Below, one piece after another: positions 44,061 to 52,916 of a stretch of 64,000 bases of DNA. Within the stretch, counting starts at the first letter, position 1, and the number at the start of each line of letters is the position of its first letter. The position numbers and the translations under genes were made by a program. Origin of the DNA: Candidatus Gastranaerophilales bacterium (GTDB taxonomy: Bacteria; Cyanobacteriota; Vampirovibrionia; Gastranaerophilales; Gastranaerophilaceae); contig CANQLG010000002.1 of assembly GCA_947624645.1 (NCBI GenBank), forward strand, positions 39,872 through 103,871, given 5' to 3'. The notes under the pieces were generated by a model. The model was not told the origin of the DNA. It was given only the letters and a program-made list of their open reading frames with translations, and did not search any database.

Positions 44061-45171
44061 CAGCTTCAGAACTGATTTTAAAATCTATATTTCTGACTAA
44101 ATAAGAATATTTATGATAAGCTTCTTCGGGATTTTTTCTTGCTTCATCAATTTTGTCAGAAAGTTTAACAAACAGTTTAGCCAAAACAGGATCAAACTGA
44201 GTACCTGCACAACGGTTAATCTCAGATATTGCAACTTCATGCGGCAGTGCCGTACGATATGGTCTTGTTGAGGTCATAGCATCATAAGTATCGGCAAGTG
44301 CTATAATTCTGCCTGCTAATGGAATATCTTCACCTTTTATTCCGTCAGGATAACCGGAACCATCCCATTTTTCGTGATGTGTTTTTACCCAGGAAGAAAT
44401 TAACTGCAATTTTTTTATATTAAATACAATATTTCCGCCTCTTATCGGGTGAGTTTTCATTATCAGAAATTCTTCATCGTTTAATTTCCCGTTTTTGCAC
44501 AAAATGCTTTTAGGCATTGCTATTTTACCTATATCATGCAATAACCCTGCTATTTCTATATCTTCCATAGTTGTATCATCAAGATTCAGTTCTTTTGCAA
44601 GTATCATAGAGTATAGAGTTACCCTTAAAGAATGTCCGTTTGTATATGAATCTTTTGTATCTAAAGCATTTGATATCGCACGTATAGTTTTGTAGAATAA
44701 TTCTCTTAACTCGTTATAATACAATTTATTATTGCTGGCCATTGAATGTTTTTCAATTCCGTTTTCAACAGCTATTTTTAATTCTTCGGGTTCAAACGGT
44801 TTAAGTATATATTGGAATAAATCGCAATCGTTAATTGCTGAAACCAATATATCAGTACCTACGTGACCGGTTAAAAGGATTTTTATTATTTGAGGATTCG
44901 TTTTCCTGACCTCTTTAAAAAATTCAGTACCCTCCATTATAGGCATTTTTTGGTCACTTACAATTAACGCAATTGAGTCTCCGTATTGTTTTACAACATC
45001 TAAAGCCTCAACACCGTTATGTGCCGTTAATAAATTATATTGTCCTCTAAATGTTCTTTTTAATAATTGAAGATTGTTTTCTTCATCGTCTACTATTAAA
45101 ACTGTTTGTTTATCATTGTTTGATAAATTAAGAACACTATCAAGGCTGTCTTGTAACTCTTTAACATCCAT
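44044..45171 (-). CDS. Response regulator with HD-GYP output domain
   Basis: A 375-residue two-domain regulator. The receiver domain has the acidic pocket Asp28/Asp29, phospho-acceptor Asp73 (VSDQKMP) and Lys in YILKPFEPEE. The HD-GYP domain has HDIGK at 212-216 and the full HHEKWDGSGYPDG at 264-276. HD-GYP proteins hydrolyse cyclic di-GMP or related dinucleotides, and here the metal ligands look intact. No cognate kinase adjoins it. The leftward histidine kinase at 2.9 kb is one orphan candidate. It converges with dnaE. Confidence 0.94.
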   Translation of the reverse strand: MDVKELQDSLDSVLNLSNNDKQTVLIVDDEENNLQLLKRTFRGQYNLLTAHNGVEALDVVKQYGDSIALIVSDQKMPIMEGTEFFKEVRKTNPQIIKILLTGHVGTDILVSAINDCDLFQYILKPFEPEELKIAVENGIEKHSMASNNKLYYNELRELFYKTIRAISNALDTKDSYTNGHSLRVTLYSMILAKELNLDDTTMEDIEIAGLLHDIGKIAMPKSILCKNGKLNDEEFLIMKTHPIRGGNIVFNIKKLQLISSWVKTHHEKWDGSGYPDGIKGEDIPLAGRIIALADTYDAMTSTRPYRTALPHEVAISEINRCAGTQFDPVLAKLFVKLSDKIDEARKNPEEAYHKYSYLVRNIDFKISSEAATQAS

Positions 45172-45301
45172 TAATTAACTACCACCAATTTATAAATTTA
45201 TCATCGACTCCTATTTTTAAAACTTAAGTATATTATATCATTTTTTTACAAAAGTTAACAACATATTATGCCTAATCAATCTTATATTTTATAATTTTTA
45301 T

Positions 45302-46093
45302 ATGTTAAACGGTAAGAAAATAGTAGTAGTTATGCCTGCATATAATGCAGAAAAAACATTAGAAAAAACATATAGCGAAATATATAAAGAAGTTGTTGAT
45401 GAGATTATTTTGACTGATGATAATTCGCAGGATTCTACAAAAAATTTGGCTAAAGAACTTAATATTACAACCATAGTTCATAAAGAAAATAAAGGTTATG
45501 GCGCTAATCAAAAATCTTGTTATATTGCAGCTCTAAACTCTAATGCGGATATAATTATAATGCTTCATCCTGATTATCAATATACCCCCAAATTAATTCC
45601 TGCAATAGCTTCTATGCTTGCTTTTGAAGAGTATGATGTGGTACTCGCTTCAAGAATGCTGTCTAATGCGCTTGCGGGGGGTATGCCATTATATAAATAC
45701 ATTGCCAATAAATTTTTGACTGCGTTTCAAAATTTCTTTATGAATCAACATTTGAGCGAATACCATACAGGTTATAGAGGATTTAAAAGAGAAGTATTGG
45801 AAAAATTGCCTTTAGCCGATTGCGATAATGATTTTATTTTTGATAATGAAATGTTGGCCCTTATTGCATATTATGGATTTAACATTGGAGAAATAAGCTG
45901 TCCTACAAAATATTTCCCCGAAGCTTCTTCTATTAACTTTACGAGGTCTTGTAAGTACGGTTTAGGTTGTTTAGCTGTAAGCATTAAATATCTTTTAGCT
46001 TATGCAGGTATTTATAAATCAAAAATATTTAAACAAAACGCTAAAAAACTTGATTTAAAATCGGAACTTCCTTATTTTCATAAATGCGACTAA
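45302..46093 (+). CDS. Glycosyltransferase family 2 protein
   Basis: A 263-residue GT-A glycosyltransferase, dolichyl-phosphate-mannose-synthase-like. VVVMPAYNAEKTLEKTY opens the nucleotide-binding fold. The metal motif region reads LTDDNSQDST, with a second acidic site in MLHPDYQY. EYHTGYRGFKREVLEKLP is typical of this subgroup. No strong membrane tail is present. It stands alone between two leftward HD-GYP genes and overlaps the second by 4 bases. Polyprenyl-phosphate sugar synthesis or envelope glycan work is likely, but the sugar is unknown. No clear ribosome site precedes the ATG. Confidence 0.92.
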   Translation: MLNGKKIVVVMPAYNAEKTLEKTYSEIYKEVVDEIILTDDNSQDSTKNLAKELNITTIVHKENKGYGANQKSCYIAALNSNADIIIMLHPDYQYTPKLIPAIASMLAFEEYDVVLASRMLSNALAGGMPLYKYIANKFLTAFQNFFMNQHLSEYHTGYRGFKREVLEKLPLADCDNDFIFDNEMLALIAYYGFNIGEISCPTKYFPEASSINFTRSCKYGLGCLAVSIKYLLAYAGIYKSKIFKQNAKKLDLKSELPYFHKCD

Positions 46094-47946
46094 ATCATAG
46101 TTGCAAGAGACGGAGCGATAGAAATAAATTGTCTTACAAGTTCTTTATCCCATTGGGTACCGGCTCCTTCTTCAAGAATAGAACAAGCTTTTTCAACACT
46201 TAAACCTTTTCTGTATGGTCTGTCACTGATAAGAGCATGATATGTATCCGCTATCGCAACTATCCTTGCCGCAAGCGGGATCTGGTCACCTTTCAATTTA
46301 TCGGGATAGCCGGTTCCGTCCCATTTTTCATGGTGATATTTAACAATCGGAATTAAATCATGTAGTAAAGGATTCGGCTCCAAAATCTTTTTTACACCGA
46401 TAGACGGGTGCTGCTGTATAATTTTATATTCTTCATCGGTTAATCTGTCCGGTTTCCTTAATACATCTTCAGGTATACCGATTTTACCTATATCATGAAG
46501 CAGTGAACCCAGTTTTATACTTTCTATTTCTTTTTCCGGTAAATTAATAGCCTTTGCCAATGCTACCGAATATCTTGATACGGATGAAGAATGGTCTTTT
46601 GTATATTTATCTTTCGCATCTATTGCACTTGCCAATGATGTTACTACTTCTATTAAGTGATTCCTTGAAAGTATATTTTCATTCTGGAATTGATCAACCA
46701 GTGCTTCTTCAAAATTAATACCTATTTGAGAATGACGTTTTGCCATTACTGTTGCAAATGAATTTAATGCTGTATCATCCCAAAAATCATAGTCTTGTGT
46801 TGAAACAATAGTTGATCTGCCGTTTTTGTATCCTTTTGTTTTTGAAACAAGTACTGCCTGTTCTGCCAGTATTAATAGTTTTTCTTTATCCATTGAATCA
46901 TCAGGATAAGTGGCAATCCCGACCGATACTTTATTTATAGGACCAATATCATCTATTAAACAGCAAGATAGTGAATATGTAAGATATTCTGCCATATATT
47001 TGGCTTCTTCTGCATTCATATTTTTCAAAATTACGGATATTTTATCTCCGCCGTATCTTGCTGCTATATCCTGCTTCTTTATGTTGGATAATATTTTATT
47101 TGCAACGGTTTTTATTACTTCATCACCTTTAGAATGCCCGTATTCTCTGTTGATTTGTGTCATATCATTTATATCCAGAATCATTACGGATACTTTTTGA
47201 TTATTTGATTGGGCAAATTCTATTTCTTGGCTTAACAGTTCATGGAATCTTCTATGGGAGTATAGGTTTGTTAAGCTGTCCATATTTGAACTTTGAGATA
47301 CTTTATCATATAATGATGAATTTTGTACGATTAATCCCAAATGATTTGCTGCTAATTCATATAAATTTATATGATTTTGTACATTATAATCACTTGCTAA
47401 TCCGACACAAATATTTTTACCTTGAAACTTAATCGGTATTATAACGCTTGGTAATGATGCCAAGGTCGGTATTTTTAAAAATGCCGAGTTATTTATTGTC
47501 GTAATTTCACCGGTATCAAGTGTTTTAATTATTTCGTTTTGTTTATCATTCATAAATACTTTGAAGGAATATACACTTGAATTTTTATCTATTAATTTAA
47601 TATTTATGGTATTTGATTTCTCATTTATGATTCCAAGGGCTGTATAAGAGCAATTTAAATATGTCATAAATAAATTATGAAATCCGTTTAAACAATCCCG
47701 TAATTCACAATTATTTTTTATAATTTCATTAACAGTTCTGATAAAACCGGCATAATCAACACTGCTGTATGCTTTATCGGTGTGATGGTTGATACTAACA
47801 TGCGGTTCTTTTATAGCTCCCATCCCATTTCCAAGTATATTGATTTTGGCTATTAATCCGCTTTTATCTATCGGATTTGTTGTTTTACTTGAGGGAGAGA
47901 GTTTTTCTTTATTATTTAAATTTTTTACTTTTGTTTGTTTTTGCAT
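46090..47946 (-). CDS. GAF-GGDEF-HD-GYP protein with degenerate GGDEF motif
   Basis: A 618-residue signalling protein with no membrane segments. It has a polar N-terminus (1-65), a GAF-like domain (about 65-210), GGDEF (about 215-380) and HD-GYP (about 430-610). The cyclase signature reads GGDKI at 299-303 instead of GGDEF, replacing the catalytic Glu with Lys, so diguanylate cyclase activity is doubtful. HD-GYP motifs are intact: HDIGK from His484 and HHEKWDGTGYPD. It is therefore probably a phosphodiesterase in which the GGDEF domain senses nucleotide. The second HD-GYP protein in the window lies 1 kb away. Confidence 0.93.
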   Translation of the reverse strand: MQKQTKVKNLNNKEKLSPSSKTTNPIDKSGLIAKINILGNGMGAIKEPHVSINHHTDKAYSSVDYAGFIRTVNEIIKNNCELRDCLNGFHNLFMTYLNCSYTALGIINEKSNTINIKLIDKNSSVYSFKVFMNDKQNEIIKTLDTGEITTINNSAFLKIPTLASLPSVIIPIKFQGKNICVGLASDYNVQNHINLYELAANHLGLIVQNSSLYDKVSQSSNMDSLTNLYSHRRFHELLSQEIEFAQSNNQKVSVMILDINDMTQINREYGHSKGDEVIKTVANKILSNIKKQDIAARYGGDKISVILKNMNAEEAKYMAEYLTYSLSCCLIDDIGPINKVSVGIATYPDDSMDKEKLLILAEQAVLVSKTKGYKNGRSTIVSTQDYDFWDDTALNSFATVMAKRHSQIGINFEEALVDQFQNENILSRNHLIEVVTSLASAIDAKDKYTKDHSSSVSRYSVALAKAINLPEKEIESIKLGSLLHDIGKIGIPEDVLRKPDRLTDEEYKIIQQHPSIGVKKILEPNPLLHDLIPIVKYHHEKWDGTGYPDKLKGDQIPLAARIVAIADTYHALISDRPYRKGLSVEKACSILEEGAGTQWDKELVRQFISIAPSLATMI

Positions 47947-48065
47947 TAACCAGTCCTGAATTTGTTTATTATAAGTCTATAAATTATAAAATTTGCTCAT
48001 TTTTAATAAAGTTTTACAAATTTATATTAACATATTATTTAAATTTTCCCAAATATTTATATACA

Positions 48066-49193
48066 TTAAATATTATTATTTATTATTTTTGCAGCGTTTT
48101 TTGCTGCACCAGTTGTGGTTAATTTTTCCTTAACATTATTTAATGAACTTATCATTTCTTCTCTATATTGTTCATTGTTTATTATTTTTAATATATCGGA
48201 TGCAATAATGTCTGATTTTGCTTGAAATTGTATACGTTCGGGTATAATATCTTGATTTAAAATAATATTTGGCAAACTGACCCTTTTTATACATCTTACC
48301 AGTCTGTATATAATATATAAAAATAAAGGACCTCGGTAACTTATGACCATTGGTGTTGAATATAATGCCGCTTCAAGAGCTACGGTACCTGATGCCAGTA
48401 TTAATGCGTCGGATACTGATAATAATTCATAGTTTTTATTTTTTAATACCGTTATGTTTAAATCTTTATATTTTTCGAGAGTTTTATTTATCAAATCATC
48501 TTTTATTGAAGGAGCTTGACAAAGCGCAAATTGCACATTTGAATTTTTTAATTTTATAATTCTTGCAGCATCTAAAAATAATTTTAACAGATTATTTATT
48601 TCAAATACTCGTGACCCCGGGAAAATAGAAATTAGCTTTTTATTTTTGCCAAAACCGTATTCCTCAAAAAAAATATTTTTATCTGTTTTTTCGGGAATCT
48701 CAGCTAATAAAGGATGCCCTACAAACTCTGCATCAATATTTTCTTTTTCGTACATTTCTTTTTCAAACGGGAAAATAGTAAGCACTTTATTTATATTCTT
48801 TTTAACGGTTTTAATTCTCCATTTGCGTGATGCCCATATCTGAGGCGGAATATAATAAAATATTTTAATTCCGTATTTTTTTAGTATTTTTGAAAGATTT
48901 AAATTAAATCCGCCATAATCAATCATTAAAACCAAATCAGGTTTATATTCATTTTTAAGATATGCAGCGAGCTTTTTCCCAAGCTCAATGTGATTTTTTA
49001 TTATTTTGAAATTAAATCCCATTGCAGACATTTTTGCATGATTACAAAATAATTTTACACCTTCCGATTCAAGATTTTCGCCACCTACCGCTTCTATTTG
49101 AATATCGGGATTGAGATGTTTTAATTCTTTTACTATATTGGAAGCATGCTTATCTGCCGAATATTCACCTGTAATTATAAATAATTTTTTCAT
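48066..49193 (-). CDS. lpxB: Lipid-A-disaccharide synthase
   Basis: Joins lipid X and UDP-2,3-diacylglucosamine to form the lipid A disaccharide, at the inner face of the membrane. The 375-residue length is normal. The N-terminus FIITGEYSADKHASNIV fits the LpxB pattern (GE.SGD). MSAMGF, IDYGGFNLNLSK, YYIPPQIWASRKWR and FPGSRVFEI are typical LpxB blocks. It overlaps lpxI upstream by 4 bases, so the two are translated together. Gene presence supports a lipid-A-containing outer membrane. Confidence 0.96.
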   Translation of the reverse strand: MKKLFIITGEYSADKHASNIVKELKHLNPDIQIEAVGGENLESEGVKLFCNHAKMSAMGFNFKIIKNHIELGKKLAAYLKNEYKPDLVLMIDYGGFNLNLSKILKKYGIKIFYYIPPQIWASRKWRIKTVKKNINKVLTIFPFEKEMYEKENIDAEFVGHPLLAEIPEKTDKNIFFEEYGFGKNKKLISIFPGSRVFEINNLLKLFLDAARIIKLKNSNVQFALCQAPSIKDDLINKTLEKYKDLNITVLKNKNYELLSVSDALILASGTVALEAALYSTPMVISYRGPLFLYIIYRLVRCIKRVSLPNIILNQDIIPERIQFQAKSDIIASDILKIINNEQYREEMISSLNNVKEKLTTTGAAKNAAKIINNNI

Positions 49194-50005
49194 ATAGCCA
49201 TTACTATTATATTATTTTTATCAGCGTATTCAATTGTCTTTTTTTGATCAACCAATATGGTTTCATTAGCTTCAACCGCAATAAGTCTGGCATGATATCT
49301 TTTCATTGTTTTTAGCGTATTAAGCCCGAAAGCAGGTATATCAAACCTTTTATCCTGATTTGGTTTTGCGACTTTTACTATCACGGCACCTTTTTTCCCT
49401 AATTTGCATCCTCTTTTTATGCATTTATCAGTGCCTTCGATTGCTTCAATCGCCATTATCATCCTGTCTTTTATAACAACGGATTGTCCGATATCCAGCT
49501 CTCCCATTTCTTTTGCTATTTTATATCCGTATTCTACATCGGATAATAAAGCTTCATCCGGTTGTATTTTCCCGAGTATACCCCTTGATACCATTAAATT
49601 TTTTATAAAAATTGTTTGATCCAATACCGTGATGCCGATTTTTTTCAGTTCTTCAACAAGAAACAGCATTATTGCATCATCATTAAGCCTTTTTGCTTGT
49701 TTTAAAAACTCTATTGCCAAACTGTCGAACCTTGGACGTTTAACTACCAAACTTTTTGAAACCTTGCCTATAAAAGTTAATTGTTTTATTTGTTCGGATT
49801 CTAATGCCTTTTTTATTTTTAATACTTCCCCGGGAGCATAATCATATACTTTTGAACAGTATTTTCTTAATTCTTTTTTATTATCTGATGATAAGGAAAT
49901 TGCAATTACTTCAAATCCGTTTTCTTTTGCATTTTTTGCCAATTGGACGGGTAATTGTCCGTTTCCTGCTATTAATCCTTGTTTATTGTCTAGTTCTATT
50001 GTCAC
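49190..50005 (-). CDS. lpxI: UDP-2,3-diacylglucosamine pyrophosphatase LpxI
   Basis: Cleaves UDP-2,3-diacylglucosamine to lipid X and UMP; this DUF1009 enzyme replaces LpxH. The sequence starts with GLIAGNGQLPVQLAKNAKENG. It has the central block LTFIGKVSKSLVVKRPRFD and the C-terminal AIEGTDKCIKRG. RFDIPAFGLNTLKTM also fits the family. Its 271 residues match the usual length. It directly precedes lpxB, consistent with sequential steps. LpxI is known from alphaproteobacteria and some other diderms. Confidence 0.95.
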   Translation of the reverse strand: MTIELDNKQGLIAGNGQLPVQLAKNAKENGFEVIAISLSSDNKKELRKYCSKVYDYAPGEVLKIKKALESEQIKQLTFIGKVSKSLVVKRPRFDSLAIEFLKQAKRLNDDAIMLFLVEELKKIGITVLDQTIFIKNLMVSRGILGKIQPDEALLSDVEYGYKIAKEMGELDIGQSVVIKDRMIMAIEAIEGTDKCIKRGCKLGKKGAVIVKVAKPNQDKRFDIPAFGLNTLKTMKRYHARLIAVEANETILVDQKKTIEYADKNNIIVMAI

Positions 50006-50029
50006 TTTATACCCTTTTGTATGATTATA

Positions 50030-50320
50030 TTATAAAATTGGTTTTAGGTCTTGTTGTATTTGCTGTTTATATTTAAGCAGACATTTTGAAAGCTGGTCGG
50101 GACAGCTGGTTTCTTTTGCTCCGCATTTTATTCCGTTTAGTTTACCGATAACATCTTCAATCTTCATTCCTTTTATAAGATGTTTTATCCCTTCAAGATT
50201 CCCGTTGCATCCGCCTAAAAATTCGACATCATAAACCGTATCCGTACTGTCTTCTATTACTATATTTATTAATGCGCAGCATGTGCCTTGTGTTTGATAT
50301 TGCATTGATTTTAGTGCCAT
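50030..50320 (-). CDS. TSCPD-domain protein (TIGR03905 type)
   Basis: A 96-residue protein. The ATG at 50320 is chosen because AAAGGAG lies just before it; the longer frame would run back into the phosphate-transporter gene. It has the family's TSCPDQLSKCL ending and GGCNGNLEGIKHLIKG. Four to five Cys residues (TCC, GGC, KC, SCPD, KC) could bind metal. The domain also occurs at the C-terminus of some ribonucleotide reductases, where it is thought to bind zinc or nucleic acid. It lies 11 bases after the PiT gene, on the same strand, and ahead of lpxI. The function is unknown. Confidence 0.9.
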   Translation of the reverse strand: MALKSMQYQTQGTCCALINIVIEDSTDTVYDVEFLGGCNGNLEGIKHLIKGMKIEDVIGKLNGIKCGAKETSCPDQLSKCLLKYKQQIQQDLKPIL

Positions 50321-50331
50321 TTTATTCTCCT

Positions 50332-51342
50332 TTAGTGAGGTATATGTTTTAATAATGAATATATTATTAATGACATTATAACGCAGCAAGGAATTGTAAG
50401 CACCCATGCCGTTACAATATTTTTTATTATATTTGTTCTGACTGCCCCCCGTTTAATAGCTGTTCCTACACCCATTATTGATGTGGATACAACATGTGTT
50501 GTTGATAAGGGTATTCCGAATACAGAAGCAAGCATTACTATTGAAGATGCGGAAAAATCCGATGCTGCTCCCGATATTGGTTTTAATTTTATTATCTTGC
50601 TGCCCATAGTTTTTATAATTTTCCATCCGCCTGTCATTGTTCCCATCGCCATGGTTATCGCACAGATGATTTTAACATATATAGGTATATTAAATTCGCC
50701 TTGCGGCATAACTATTACTCCGCCCGTTACCAATGCCATTGTTATAACTCCCATAGTTTTTTGGGCGTCATTTAATCCGTGGCTTAATGCCATTAATCCT
50801 GATGCTACTATCTGAACCCGTCTGAACCGTCTGTTGATTACATCAGGTTTCATTTTATAAAATAACCTTAAAAAAGAACACATTACCATAAATCCTATTG
50901 TAAAACCTACTAACGGTGATGCAAACATCGGTATTATAACTTTATCCGTTAATATGGTGAAATTTATTGTATTTATTCCGGCATGAATATAGGCTGACCC
51001 TAACAGACCTCCAATAAGCGCATGTGATGAACTGGAGGGAAGCCCGAACCACCATGTTAATAAATTCCATATTACTGCTGTTATTAATGCACATAATATT
51101 ACTTGCAAAGTTATTGTATCACTTGATATTATACCGGCTCCGATTGTTTTTGCTACGTTGACGCCCAAAAGAGCCCCCGTTCCCTCAAGTGTTGCTCCGT
51201 ATAATACCGCTTGTCTCGGTGATAATACTTTTGTTGATACAACAGATGCTATTGAATTGGCGCAGTCATGAAATCCGTTTATATAATCAAATGCCAATGC
51301 ACACACTATTACCGCTATTAATAATATTACAGTCAGTGTCAT
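50332..51342 (-). CDS. pit: PiT-family inorganic phosphate transporter
   Basis: A 336-residue membrane transporter with about ten hydrophobic segments. The duplicated PiT signature is present as FDYINGFHDCANSIASVVST near the N-terminus and ALSHGLNDAQKTMGVITMAL in the second half. FGLPSSSSHALIGGL and FGIPLSTTHVVSTSI are the paired SS/ST-H motifs. It should import phosphate with protons or Na+. The DUF47/PhoU-like gene immediately upstream (13 bases) is the usual partner in PiT operons. Confidence 0.96.
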   Translation of the reverse strand: MTLTVILLIAVIVCALAFDYINGFHDCANSIASVVSTKVLSPRQAVLYGATLEGTGALLGVNVAKTIGAGIISSDTITLQVILCALITAVIWNLLTWWFGLPSSSSHALIGGLLGSAYIHAGINTINFTILTDKVIIPMFASPLVGFTIGFMVMCSFLRLFYKMKPDVINRRFRRVQIVASGLMALSHGLNDAQKTMGVITMALVTGGVIVMPQGEFNIPIYVKIICAITMAMGTMTGGWKIIKTMGSKIIKLKPISGAASDFSASSIVMLASVFGIPLSTTHVVSTSIMGVGTAIKRGAVRTNIIKNIVTAWVLTIPCCVIMSLIIYSLLKHIPH

Positions 51343-51354
51343 AATTCAGTTCCT

Positions 51355-51999
51355 CTAACTCAACTTTAGAACCACGCTGACAACGGCATCAGACACACTA
51401 TAACAACTATCAAGTGCATTTTCCAAATCTTTATGTATATCTCTTAATTTTATTACATTTAATGCATCGTATTTCCCTGAAAATAGAATCTCGGTTGCTG
51501 CTATAAGAATTTCATCCCCTCTTGTTTCGATTTCTTTCATCTTAAGGTTTTTTGCAGTCATATCGGAAATAGTAGGCCTTTTAAAATTAGCAAATATCTG
51601 CTCAAGTTCACTTGTAGCTGCTATTAATGTTTGAGCTTGGTTTCTTAAATTATCTGTTACTTCTTCCAGTCTGTATATTTTTATATTTAAACATGACTTT
51701 GTTATTTTCTTTGTTATTTTATTTAATAATGAAGCGATATTTTGGATATCTTCTCTGTCTATCGGTGTTACGAATGATGTATCCAATACTTCCAGTGTTT
51801 TTTTTATATTTTTACTGCTGGCATGCTTATATTGTTTTGCACGTGCTATCCTATCTTCAGTGATACCTTCCGTTAATATTTCATTGAATAGTTCAGCTGC
51901 CTGCTTGCAATACCCGGTTCCTTCTTCAAATAATGAGTAAAAAACATCATTAGAAGGCGGCAAAATATATGACATTATTCCACTAATTAATTTTGACAT
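51355..51999 (-). CDS. PhoU-like (DUF47/TIGR00153) phosphate transport accessory protein
   Basis: A 214-residue all-helical protein. The ATG at 51999 follows AAAGGAGAG; the frame also opens nine codons earlier, but that segment contains the ribosome site. Features are PPSNDVFYSLFEEGTGYCKQ (start of the bundle) and TPIDREDIQNIASLLNKI, typical of DUF47 proteins. It pairs with the PiT transporter as in many genomes and probably gates phosphate uptake. It lies after a terminator that follows the sigma-factor gene. Confidence 0.92.
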   Translation of the reverse strand: MSKLISGIMSYILPPSNDVFYSLFEEGTGYCKQAAELFNEILTEGITEDRIARAKQYKHASSKNIKKTLEVLDTSFVTPIDREDIQNIASLLNKITKKITKSCLNIKIYRLEEVTDNLRNQAQTLIAATSELEQIFANFKRPTISDMTAKNLKMKEIETRGDEILIAATEILFSGKYDALNVIKLRDIHKDLENALDSCYSVSDAVVSVVLKLS

Positions 52000-52017
52000 G
52001 CTCTCTCCTTTTCCAAA

Positions 52018-52046
52018 ATAAAACAAGACATTTTGCCTTGTTTTAT
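52018..52046 (-). terminator. Terminator after the sigma-factor gene
   Basis: A 10-bp stem ATAAAACAAG / CTTGTTTTAT with a 9-base loop overlaps the sigma stop codon on the minus strand. A T-rich run (TTTTATTTT) follows. It separates the sigma gene from the PhoU-like/PiT operon. Confidence 0.75.
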
Positions 52047-52669
52047 ACCAAATTCTGTTTAACCAGCTCTTTTCTTATTCTGTTAAGTCCTGATTGAATT
52101 ATACGTGAAATCCTTGAAGGAGAAAGATTAAATTCTTCGGATATTTCTCTTAATTTTTTATCATTAAAGAATTTGCATTCTATAAGTTCACGTTCTCTCG
52201 GCGGTAAATTTTTTATTGCCTGTTTGATACTTTCACTTAATTCCGAAAATAATACAACTTCTTCAGGGTTTCGTTTTGAGTCTTTTATTTGGGTAGGATT
52301 ATCACCTTCCGCCATTTCATCAACGGATAAAATAGTTTTATATACTGCTTCTCTGATATTACATTGATTTTCTTCATCAAGTATTAAATTTTCTTGCTGA
52401 TTTTTTAGTACATACCATTTATATCTTCTTCTGACTTCGTTGCGTATTGCCCATTTTATTGCTGTTGAAAGGTATGATTTATTATATTTATCAGGTTCGG
52501 AATTTGCACACAACTTATGTATTACTTGTGTACCAATATTTACCAATTCAGAAAAATCAATCAAATGCTTCGCAGACAGCTTTTTATATTCAACTTTTGC
52601 CAGAGTGTCAATTAACTCCTGATAATCTTTTATATTGAATTTATATGCAGTTTTACTAGCTTCATTCAT
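52043..52669 (-). CDS. Alternative sigma factor (sigma-70 family)
   Basis: A 208-residue sigma factor with region 2 (DFSELVNIGTQVIH, then STAIKWAIRNEVRRRY) and region 4 (NLPPRERELIECKFFNDKKL and a helix-turn-helix with SPSRISRIIQSGLNRIRKEL). Region 1.1 is missing and region 3 is short, as in group 3 sigma factors of the FliA/SigF/WhiG type. No anti-sigma gene or flagellar gene adjoins it. Regulon and trigger cannot be read from the window. Confidence 0.9.
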   Translation of the reverse strand: MNEASKTAYKFNIKDYQELIDTLAKVEYKKLSAKHLIDFSELVNIGTQVIHKLCANSEPDKYNKSYLSTAIKWAIRNEVRRRYKWYVLKNQQENLILDEENQCNIREAVYKTILSVDEMAEGDNPTQIKDSKRNPEEVVLFSELSESIKQAIKNLPPRERELIECKFFNDKKLREISEEFNLSPSRISRIIQSGLNRIRKELVKQNLV

Positions 52670-52916
52670 ATTTATAACAGATAAATAATCCCTACATGTC
52701 TTATTCTACCTTAAATAAAATTTTTTGTACAAACAATAATAACTAATTCTTTATTAAGAAATGTAAAATTTATTTATTTCAAATGATACTTGCAATTGAG
52801 GCATTTTTTTTATAAAAAAATAAAATAATAGAAATAATTTAGCAATTTTTTTAAATTACGAGCATTTAAAATTGTGAAAATACGTTTATATAGATATAGA
52901 TAATAAGGAGTAAAAA

